NCBI GenBank assembly: GCA_031255695.1
Contig: JAIRSA010000061.1
Span: 1-7,129 of the forward strand
Source of the DNA: Eubacteriales Family XIII. Incertae Sedis bacterium
GTDB taxonomy: Bacteria; Bacillota; Clostridia; Peptostreptococcales; Anaerovoracaceae
Length of the DNA: 7,129 nt
Direction of reading: 5' to 3'
Below the pieces are notes generated by a model that did no database searches, was not told where the DNA came from, and saw only the letters and a list, made by a program, of their open reading frames with translations. How positions within the stretch are numbered: position 1 is the stretch's first letter; every line of letters starts with the position of its first letter. Both the position numbers and the translations under genes were made by a program. Shown piece by piece: positions 1-4,758 of the stretch.

Positions 1-198
1 TTCCGCAAAACGCACGACGAGCAGATAAAACTCGTCTCGGATTTGAGCTGGTACGATTACGGGGCGCTCGACGGCATAAAGGAGGAATGCGCGGAGATAT
101 TTGCGGCGTCGAAGGACATCGATGCGGAACGCCGCGAAAAGCTCACATCGGCGATTGCGGCGCGCTGCGGACATATAGAGCGGCTGCGGAGAAATTAG
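1..198 (+). CDS. 3' end of an unrecognised gene (C-terminal 65 residues)
   Basis: Frame 1 is open from the first base to a TAG at 196-198 and gives 65 residues that begin FRKTHDEQIKLVSDLSWYDY and end HIERLRRN. The codons favour G or C at the third position, as in the rest of the window, which supports real coding. The fragment is charged and mostly helix-forming, with a central WYDYGALDGIKEEC segment followed by a Lys/Arg/Glu-rich stretch. It has no membrane segment and no catalytic motif that I recognise. I cannot assign a family. The 5' part of the gene lies outside the window. It converges on folD, with about 300 bases and a shared terminator between the two stop codons. Confidence 0.7.
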   Translation, partial: FRKTHDEQIKLVSDLSWYDYGALDGIKEECAEIFAASKDIDAERREKLTSAIAARCGHIERLRRN

Positions 199-241
199 CG
201 GCGAGGAACGCGCCTGCTGCGTGAATATGTCGGCGGCGTTT

Positions 242-308
242 TGGACACCCCGAGCCGCGCCCGCTGGACACTCGAATCGCAGATATTGGACGCTCGCGTC
301 GTCAAAGC
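242..308. repeat. three imperfect ~22-base direct repeats led by TGGAC
   Basis: TGGACAC, TGGACAC and TGGACGC start at 242, 265 and 287, at intervals of 23 and 22 bases. After the first seven bases the units share only loose C/G-rich similarity (CCCGAG, TCGAAT, TCGCGT). The spacing is regular, but the units are too diverged and too few to call iterons or a CRISPR with any confidence. Confidence 0.3.
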
Positions 309-326
309 TGTACATTGACGTACAGC
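307..326. repeat. short perfect inverted repeat (7-bp stem, 6-base loop)
   Basis: GCTGTAC at 307-313 is the exact reverse complement of GTACAGC at 320-326, with ATTGAC between them. No T-run follows on either strand, so it is not a typical intrinsic terminator. It could be a minor RNA hairpin downstream of the left gene, an operator, or chance. Confidence 0.35.
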
Positions 327-485
327 CCGCCATGTGGTGCGCTCAAATTGCTTTTGCCCGCAGGCAGGATAGGGCGACGCCGGAGGGCGACCCGAGCGGC
401 CTGCGTGGTTTGGCGGGCAGGGCTGGGCTCCCGCGCCGGACGCCGGGATTGGCGGGCCGCCCCGGCGCGCATCCCGCAGCAAAAT

Positions 486-515
486 GGTCTGCCGTTTATA
501 CGGCGGATCTTTTTT
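486..515. terminator. bidirectional intrinsic terminator shared by the left gene and folD
   Basis: GGTCTGCCGT (486-495) pairs with ACGGCGGATC (500-509) across the loop TTAT, giving a 10-bp stem with two G-T wobbles. On the + strand six T residues follow directly (510-515), the standard form of a rho-independent terminator for the gene that ends at 198. On the - strand the same hairpin is followed by ATTTTG, a weaker U-tract serving folD. The folD stop codon (496-498) lies in the loop, so one stem arm is the last folD codons. Confidence 0.8.
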
Positions 516-1356
516 GTGCCTTGCAGGCGTCCACGACATGGCTGAGCAGTATCGCCGTGGTAATGGCGCCGACCCCGCCCACAGGCGGGCTTATCGCCTT
601 GACATGCGGGAGGGTGCGGCCGAAAGCTACATCGCCGCAGATCTTCCCGCCGCCGGCGTCATTGACGCCCACATCGACCACGATGGAATGCGGCCCGAAA
701 AAGCTCTCGTCCATGAACTCCGCCTTGCCAATGGCAGCGATCACTATATCGGCCCGCCAGGTCAGCACCGGCAGCCCTTTCGTGCGCGAATGGCACACGG
801 TCACGGTGGCGTCTTCGTTCAGCAGCAGCAGCGAAAGCGGCTTCCCGACGACGAGGCTCCGCCCCACGACGACGACGTTCGCGCCTTTCAGCGGGATGCC
901 ATGGCCCTTCAGCATCTCCACCGCCGCCTTCGGGGTGCAGGGCGCGAACCCGCCCGGCGCCCCCTCAAGCACACGCGCGAGGTTCACGGGCGTCATGCAG
1001 TCCACATCCTTCTCAGGGCTCAGCGCGCGGCTGGCTTTCGTGATGTCCAGGCCCCCTGGCAACGGGCGGAACAGCATCACGCCATGCACGCTGCTGTCGC
1101 GGTTTGCATCCTCGATGGCACCCAGCAATGCCGCATCGTCTGCATCGCCCGCCAGGGCGACTGTCTCGCACCTGACCCCGACAAGCCCGCAGTTTTTGAG
1201 GATCCCGCGTTCATAGGCCAGATCGTCCTCGCGCTCCCCGACGCGCAGTAGCCGCAGCGTAGGGGTCGCCCCAGCCGCCGCAAGCTCCTCGGCATTGCTT
1301 TTTATCCTGGCCCGCAGCCGTTCGGCGACCGGTTTACCTTCAAGCAAATATCCCAT
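496..1356 (-). CDS. folD: FolD-type methylenetetrahydrofolate dehydrogenase/cyclohydrolase, variant active site
   Basis: This 286-residue protein has the usual length of FolD, the cytoplasmic enzyme that interconverts 5,10-methylene-, 5,10-methenyl- and 10-formyl-tetrahydrofolate using NAD(P). The clearest family signature is VVVGRSLVVGKPLSLLLL, the nucleotide-binding loop. KDVDCMTPVN in the middle (VDG in most homologues) and PPVGGVGAIT near the C-terminus (usually PVPGGVG) are also visible. The start at 1356 is chosen because GGAGGT lies four bases upstream and MGYLLEGKPVAERL is a normal FolD beginning; an upstream in-frame ATG at 1401 would add 15 atypical residues. Oddly, the usual YVxxKxK helix reads YERGILK, so the lysine needed for cyclohydrolase is Ile, and the usual QLPLP reads FRPLP. 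I recall similar DDLAYERG-type FolDs from clostridia, so this is probably a real subfamily whose cyclohydrolase activity is doubtful. Confidence 0.93.
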   Translation of the reverse strand: MGYLLEGKPVAERLRARIKSNAEELAAAGATPTLRLLRVGEREDDLAYERGILKNCGLVGVRCETVALAGDADDAALLGAIEDANRDSSVHGVMLFRPLPGGLDITKASRALSPEKDVDCMTPVNLARVLEGAPGGFAPCTPKAAVEMLKGHGIPLKGANVVVVGRSLVVGKPLSLLLLNEDATVTVCHSRTKGLPVLTWRADIVIAAIGKAEFMDESFFGPHSIVVDVGVNDAGGGKICGDVAFGRTLPHVKAISPPVGGVGAITTAILLSHVVDACKAQKRSAV

Positions 1357-1360
1357 AATG

Positions 1361-1366
1361 ACCTCC
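1361..1366 (-). promoter_or_regulatory. folD ribosome binding site
   Basis: GGAGGT on the - strand lies four bases before the ATG at 1356. It fixes this start over the in-frame ATG at 1401, which has no comparable site. Confidence 0.8.
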
Positions 1367-1438
1367 ATTGAATTTTGTGGCGCCAGCCGCAAAGATGTCA
1401 TGGTTTTAGTTGGAGAACAGTAAATGAACTATATGAAT

Positions 1439-1467
1439 ATAATAAGCCCCGCCGCCGGAAAATGCAA
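1439..1467 (-). promoter_or_regulatory. candidate folD promoter
   Basis: On the - strand TTGCAT (1462-1467), a 17-base spacer and TATTAT (1439-1444) resemble a housekeeping sigma promoter. The -10 matches 5 of 6 and the -35 only 3 of 6. Transcription would start near 1432, giving a leader of about 75 bases. The AT-rich -10 stands out against a GC-rich surround, but the -35 is weak and nearby TATATT and TATAGT could serve instead. Confidence 0.4.
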
Positions 1468-1479
1468 TACCCACATGCA

Positions 1480-1495
1480 GGCGGGCCGCCCCGGC
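1480..1495. repeat. 16-base GC-rich repeat, copy 2 (copy 1 at 451-466)
   Basis: GGCGGGCCGCCCCGGC occurs exactly at 451-466 and at 1480-1495, in the same orientation on either side of folD. Both copies lie in long GC-rich intergenic blocks. With two copies and no clear ends, it may be a small interspersed repeat or chance in GC-rich DNA. Confidence 0.35.
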
Positions 1496-1611
1496 CGCTT
1501 CCGCCCGGCGCTGCTCGGCTTCCGCTGCGGGCATCTGCCTGATTGGCGCATCTTGTTTTCTTTCGCTGGCGGCGATACACGGGTTATTGCCGGAATATTG
1601 CGATTCTTATC

Positions 1612-1734
1612 AATTTTGTGACTGTGCCTTTGTCTATTGCAGACCAATACGGCACTGTGGTAATATACTAAGGTCTCGCTGTGTGGCAGAGACTGTATTG
1701 GCAGGAAATTTGTACAATAATTATGGGTTTTAAG
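1612..1734 (+). repeat. duplicated upstream region, copy 1 (pairs with 4618-4740)
   Basis: This 123-base stretch aligns without any gap to 4618-4740 at an offset of 3006. By hand count 82 of 123 positions match. The best-kept parts are the promoter (1637-1670) and a block at 1685-1734 that shares GGCAG, ACTGTATTG, AATTT, AATAATT and GGG. Only 4 of 14 positions match at 1671-1684, between the two. The absence of indels suggests the spacing matters. It marks the 5' end of the tandem-duplication unit that contains the surface-protein gene. Confidence 0.8.
1637..1664 (+). promoter_or_regulatory. predicted promoter of the first SLH protein gene
   Basis: TTGCAG (1637-1642), a 16-base spacer and GGTAAT (1659-1664) preceded by TGT, an extended -10 feature. 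The hexamers are only moderate, but the paralogous promoter has the same layout with better hexamers, which supports the assignment. Transcription would start near 1671, giving a leader of about 230 bases. Confidence 0.55.
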
Positions 1735-1890
1735 CACAAAACTGCCCACTGGGCGGAACGGGGCGGGGCGGCGAAATGCCGTAGAGGCGCTGCGGTCCTG
1801 GCCTGCGGGCAGGTGGGGTTTGCCAGGGGGAGCGCGGCGCACGTGAAGATGGCTTGGCCTTGGCAGATCCGGCATCAGTCAGAAGATGAG
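1735..1890 (+). other. GC-rich leader segment present only in the first SLH gene
   Basis: Between the duplicated promoter block, which ends at 1734, and the start codon, gene 1 has 168 bases where gene 2 has 18, so about 150 bases were inserted here or lost from gene 2. The segment is rich in G runs. It can form small hairpins, including CCTGGC (1797-1802) with GCCAGG (1822-1827) and CGGC-GAAAT-GCCG (about 1770-1782). I could not match it to a known riboswitch. It is open in the frame of the gene, but paralogue alignment places the start downstream, so I treat it as untranslated. Confidence 0.5.
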
Positions 1891-1896
1891 AAGGAG
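1891..1896 (+). promoter_or_regulatory. ribosome binding site of the first SLH protein gene
   Basis: AAGGAG lies six bases before the ATG at 1903. An ATG at 1897 directly abuts it and is too close to be used. The paralogue begins MIKRCMALFLA, which matches MRKRCMSLFLA from 1903 and settles the start. Confidence 0.75.
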
Positions 1897-1902
1897 ATGA
1901 GT

Positions 1903-4677
1903 ATGAGGAAAAGATGCATGTCCCTATTTCTTGCGGCTTTATTGATCACAGCTGCTTTTCCGTCAATGGCCGCAGCTGCGGGCACACAGCAAGGCAGGGT
2001 GACATTCGAGCTGGAAGGCTCGAATATTGTCGTGGACAAGTCGGGTTGGTTCAGCGCTCCGCGTGTCGATCCGCCGGCCGACGCTGAAGGATGGAATTTC
2101 GACCGCTATCGTGCGTTGTCGGCGGACATCGTGGCCGGCGAAGTGCTGGAGCTGCAGTATTACATAGCTTTGGACTACAAGCCGCCCGGATCAGACGGTT
2201 TTTATTACAGCCTGTATGACTACGCGGATTTCGTGGAGGTTTCTGTGTCGCCGGCCGGAAGCGTGCTTGAGAACCATGAGTCAGGCAAGTTTGCATTTCA
2301 GGCAAAGGCGCGTGGGGAAGCCAAGATAACCCTGAAATTTGCTGGCTCGCAAGCTGAATTTTCGGTTACGGTCAAAGACCCGGAAGATGCAGAAGGCTTC
2401 GATGTGGATTCGCAGCTGGATCATGAGCTGTATTTAAGCATGTTCTGCCATCACTTCATGAAAAAAGAGATCGAGCAGGTGCCTTTTACGCGGACTGACT
2501 TTGAAAATGGGGGTTTCAGGCTGACCGTAAAGGATTCTTTCTACAATGCGCGCCACTATTATCCTTATCCGCCCGATTCTGCTAAAAATGTGGGTATATC
2601 CGATGTGCCCACCGGCGGCGGCATGCCTGCCCCTGCTGCCCTCCAGGTCCGTGAGGCTTATATGGCGGCCGCGCAGGGGGCGGGCATTCCGGCCATCCTG
2701 CAGGAGGGGCCCGCGCCCGCAGAAGTGCCGCCGGCCGATCCCATTGGCAGCGATTTTGAACTTCCCGATGACATATACGATGGTTATATGATAATCGGCA
2801 CGGAAATGAACAAAATGTACATTATTGATGCGGTGAAGAATGGCAGTACTGAGTTTTCGGAAGCTGGAAGAAAGGAATTCCGCATCAATGGGAACCCTGA
2901 ACTCAAAGTCGGGCCTGTGAATATTGTCTATTACTATGATAATGACCACACGGCAAAAGGCATATATTGGCGGACTGATTTTGTGGACAACAAGCTCATC
3001 ATCAACAACCAGACCGCTACGGCCAAGGGGAAATATAGAATCGCCATTCCGTTCTGGTACAAGGGGGAAGCCTACATGTACCATGACATATTGGATTATT
3101 CGGATCTTGACAGGGAGATAGACCTTACGGCGGAGGAGATCGTCGGGCAAAAAGGGGTAAAGCTGAGATGGAGCGATGCCTATGGGCAGGAGGCGGACGT
3201 CTCTATACTCAAGGCAGGGCGTTTTTTTGAAGGTATCCCCGGTGTGAAAAATGGCGACATCGTACATAACCCGTATCCCAGCATTTCGCGGGCTGTGTTG
3301 AACGCGCAAGGCGTAAACTACTGTTTTGAAGGGATGTTAAATGCGAATGAGCCGGGGGAGGCCGTGATTAATTTTGGGGAACGGATTGTCGGCAAGTTCG
3401 AGGATCAGCTCCCTGAATGGGAGCAAGTCGCGCCAGGCAGCAGCATTGAGATGTATATGTACCGCTGCGTGGACGAATATGCAAACCGCCTTATAGATTT
3501 TTGGACGGAGCAGCCGCTCGAAGGCGTCGCGATCCTGACGGAAAAAGAAAGCGGCGCGGTACTGCGGATCCCTCTTGAGATCTATGGGCAGGAATTCACG
3601 CTCAAGATGCCAGAGGCTGAGGGCGAATACGCGATAAAGATATTGGTCGGCGAGCCTGCGGAGGCGCCCCCAGCCCCAGCGGCCCCGACGGCCTCGCCGG
3701 CGGCGGGGAGCTACAGCTCGGCGCAGTCCGTGAAGCTGGCGACGGCTACTGAGGGCGCCGACATATACTACACCGTCGACGGCAGCGAGCCAAGCGCCCA
3801 GAGCACGAAGTACAGCTCCGCGATAAGCGTGTCCAAGACGACGGCCATAAAGGCCGTGGCAGTCAAGGGCGGGGCGGCAAGCCCGGTCGCGGAATTCAAA
3901 TACACCATATCGGCCGCATCCAATGGCGGAGGCGGCGGTGGCGGCTGGGGCGGTGGCGGCGGTTCCGCGCCGCTGCCTGCGGCGCCCGCCACGCCTGCCG
4001 CCATATCCAGCGCTGCCGTAAGCGCGCCGCCGGCGGCTGACGAAAGCGGCGAGGCTGGCGGCTTTGCCGACGTGGCTGCGGGCGAGTGGTATTACGAAGC
4101 GGTAAGCTTTGTGGTCGAGAAGGGCATAGCACAGGGCGTATCCGGCACGGAGTTCAGCCCGCAGGGCACGGTAACCAGGGCTCAGTTCATAACCATGCTG
4201 TGCAGGGCGTACGGGATACCGGAGATGGAGGGCGACAGCTTTGCCGACGCCGGGGACACATGGTACTCGGGCTATCTGGCGGCGGCGAAGCAGCTGGGGA
4301 TCTCGGCCGGCGTGGGCGACAACCTCTTCGCGCCGGAGCAGGTGATCACCAGGGAGCAGATGATGGCCATGCTCTACAACTATTTCAAGTCAGTGGATCC
4401 CGCGCTGGCGGCGGAAAGCGCGGCGATGCCGTATTCGGATGCCGCCGAGATCTCCAGCTGGGCGGTCGAAGGCGTGGCGTACGGGACGGCCGGGCAGTGG
4501 GTCAAAGGCAAGGACGGCAACCGCTTCGACCCGCAGGGCATCGCGACCAGGGCGGAGCTCGCGCAGATCTTCTATAACATACTGACGGCTGCGGCGCCGG
4601 CAACAGCGCCAACAGCAAATTTGGTAACTATGCAATCATCTATTGTCAATCAGTACAAGACTGTGATAATATATTAG
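1903..4677 (+). CDS. SLH-anchored surface protein 1 (Ig-like, unknown central module, chitobiase-type domain, three SLH repeats)
   Basis: This 924-residue protein is probably exported and held on the cell wall. Residues 1-26 are a Sec signal peptide (MRKR, hydrophobic core, SMAAAA). Residues 27-160 look like a beta-sandwich, and 120-157 resemble a bacterial Ig-like (Big_2) repeat. A Pro/Ala/Gly-rich hinge spans about 220-286. A central module (287-585) matches no family I know. Residues 595-669 are a chitobiase/beta-hexosaminidase C-terminal-type domain (IYYTVDGSEPS, IKAVAVK). A Gly-rich linker (675-688) leads to three SLH repeats at about 721-764, 780-822 and 844-896, each with a TRAQ/TREQ/TRAE-type motif. 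SLH repeats normally bind pyruvylated wall polymers. No catalytic site is visible, so adhesion or structure is the likeliest role. The last ~18 residues (MQSSIVNQYKTVIIY at the end) are encoded by the duplicated promoter region of the next gene. The ectodomain is visibly less GC-rich than the anchor. Confidence 0.9.
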   Translation: MRKRCMSLFLAALLITAAFPSMAAAAGTQQGRVTFELEGSNIVVDKSGWFSAPRVDPPADAEGWNFDRYRALSADIVAGEVLELQYYIALDYKPPGSDGFYYSLYDYADFVEVSVSPAGSVLENHESGKFAFQAKARGEAKITLKFAGSQAEFSVTVKDPEDAEGFDVDSQLDHELYLSMFCHHFMKKEIEQVPFTRTDFENGGFRLTVKDSFYNARHYYPYPPDSAKNVGISDVPTGGGMPAPAALQVREAYMAAAQGAGIPAILQEGPAPAEVPPADPIGSDFELPDDIYDGYMIIGTEMNKMYIIDAVKNGSTEFSEAGRKEFRINGNPELKVGPVNIVYYYDNDHTAKGIYWRTDFVDNKLIINNQTATAKGKYRIAIPFWYKGEAYMYHDILDYSDLDREIDLTAEEIVGQKGVKLRWSDAYGQEADVSILKAGRFFEGIPGVKNGDIVHNPYPSISRAVLNAQGVNYCFEGMLNANEPGEAVINFGERIVGKFEDQLPEWEQVAPGSSIEMYMYRCVDEYANRLIDFWTEQPLEGVAILTEKESGAVLRIPLEIYGQEFTLKMPEAEGEYAIKILVGEPAEAPPAPAAPTASPAAGSYSSAQSVKLATATEGADIYYTVDGSEPSAQSTKYSSAISVSKTTAIKAVAVKGGAASPVAEFKYTISAASNGGGGGGGWGGGGGSAPLPAAPATPAAISSAAVSAPPAADESGEAGGFADVAAGEWYYEAVSFVVEKGIAQGVSGTEFSPQGTVTRAQFITMLCRAYGIPEMEGDSFADAGDTWYSGYLAAAKQLGISAGVGDNLFAPEQVITREQMMAMLYNYFKSVDPALAAESAAMPYSDAAEISSWAVEGVAYGTAGQWVKGKDGNRFDPQGIATRAELAQIFYNILTAAAPATAPTANLVTMQSSIVNQYKTVIIY
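3661..4237 (+). repeat. anchor cassette, copy 1 (pairs with 6529-7129)
   Basis: The segment coding for the chitobiase-type domain, Gly-rich linker and start of the SLH region is repeated almost exactly at 6529-7129. In 3681-3973 against 6558-6850 I count four differences in about 290 bases. In 4069-4237 against 6961-7129 I count three in 169. Two in-frame indels, of 9 and 15 bases, fall in the Pro/Ala linkers. The match runs to the window edge and probably continues beyond it. Confidence 0.93.
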
Positions 4678-4740
4678 TAGCATAGTTTTTGGCAGGAACT
4701 GTATTGACGGGGAATTTATGTAATAATTTCGGGTCCCAAG
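4618..4740 (+). repeat. duplicated upstream region, copy 2, overlapping the 3' end of gene 1
   Basis: This is the gap-free counterpart of 1612-1734. Its first 60 bases are the final codons of SLH gene 1 (residue 906 to the TAG at 4675-4677), so this copy is both coding tail and promoter region. The boundary near 4617 is the likely junction of the tandem duplication. Confidence 0.8.
4643..4670 (+). promoter_or_regulatory. predicted promoter of the second SLH protein gene, inside the end of the first
   Basis: TTGTCA (4643-4648) matches the -35 consensus at 5 of 6. After a 16-base spacer, GATAAT (4665-4670) matches the -10 at 5 of 6, preceded by TGT as in an extended -10. The predicted start, near 4677, coincides with the stop codon of gene 1. 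No terminator separates the two genes, so gene 2 may also receive read-through from gene 1. Confidence 0.7.
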
Positions 4741-4743
4741 TAT

Positions 4744-4750
4744 AAGGAGG
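4744..4750 (+). promoter_or_regulatory. ribosome binding site of the second SLH protein gene
   Basis: AAGGAGG lies eight bases before the ATG at 4759, a strong site with near-ideal spacing. Confidence 0.85.
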
Positions 4751-4758
4751 AGAAGATT

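Larger units (their letters stand above)
199..485. other. GC-rich intergenic region between convergent genes
   Basis: I find no convincing gene here. Open frames that cross it lack a ribosome binding site and run into the antisense of folD. The stretch holds three imperfect TGGAC-led repeats (242-308), a short perfect inverted repeat (307-326) and a very GC-rich block (about 380-480). That block includes a 16-base sequence found again on the other side of folD. It ends at the terminator hairpin that begins at 486. Confidence 0.6.

Noticed and set aside
242..308. CRISPR array in the TGGAC repeats
   Set aside because: There are only three units, they are poorly conserved, and the 22-23-base period leaves no room for spacers.
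221..1216. Long + strand open frames opposite folD (also 484-1251)
   Set aside because: They are antisense to a clearly recognised folD. They lack a ribosome binding site, and their composition is low-complexity Arg/Pro/Ser/His as expected from the complement of GC-rich coding DNA.
1357..1401. Upstream ATG at 1401 as the folD start
   Set aside because: It would add 15 residues not typical of FolD and has no good ribosome binding site, whereas GGAGGT sits directly before the ATG at 1356.
1367..1440. Tetrahydrofolate riboswitch ahead of folD
   Set aside because: The predicted leader is only about 75 bases and I could not find the conserved core of that riboswitch class.
1429..1875. Small - strand open frame across the divergent intergenic region
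   Set aside because: It overlaps the promoters and leader of the SLH gene, is rich in Arg/Pro, has no ribosome binding site that I see and resembles no known protein.
1730..1890. Cyclic-di-GMP or cobalamin riboswitch in the SLH gene 1 leader
   Set aside because: A GCACAA string and some G-rich stems are present, but the conserved core sequences of these classes are not.
1681..1902. GTG at 1681, or ATG at 1723, as the start of SLH protein 1
   Set aside because: It would place about 60-74 residues ahead of a classic signal peptide. The paralogue starts exactly at the signal peptide, and AAGGAG precedes 1903.
2434..3309. 291-codon - strand open frame inside SLH gene 1
   Set aside because: It lies wholly opposite a supported coding region and gives an Arg/His/Ile-rich sequence with no recognisable domain.
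3928..3970. G-quadruplex in the Gly-linker DNA (also near 6805-6845)
   Set aside because: The runs are mostly GG, set by glycine codons, with only one run of four. Coding explains the pattern.
3768..4004. Repeated - strand open frame (also 6645-6911) inside the anchor cassette
   Set aside because: It recurs only because the cassette is duplicated. The poly-Pro stretch is simply the complement of the Gly-rich linker codons.
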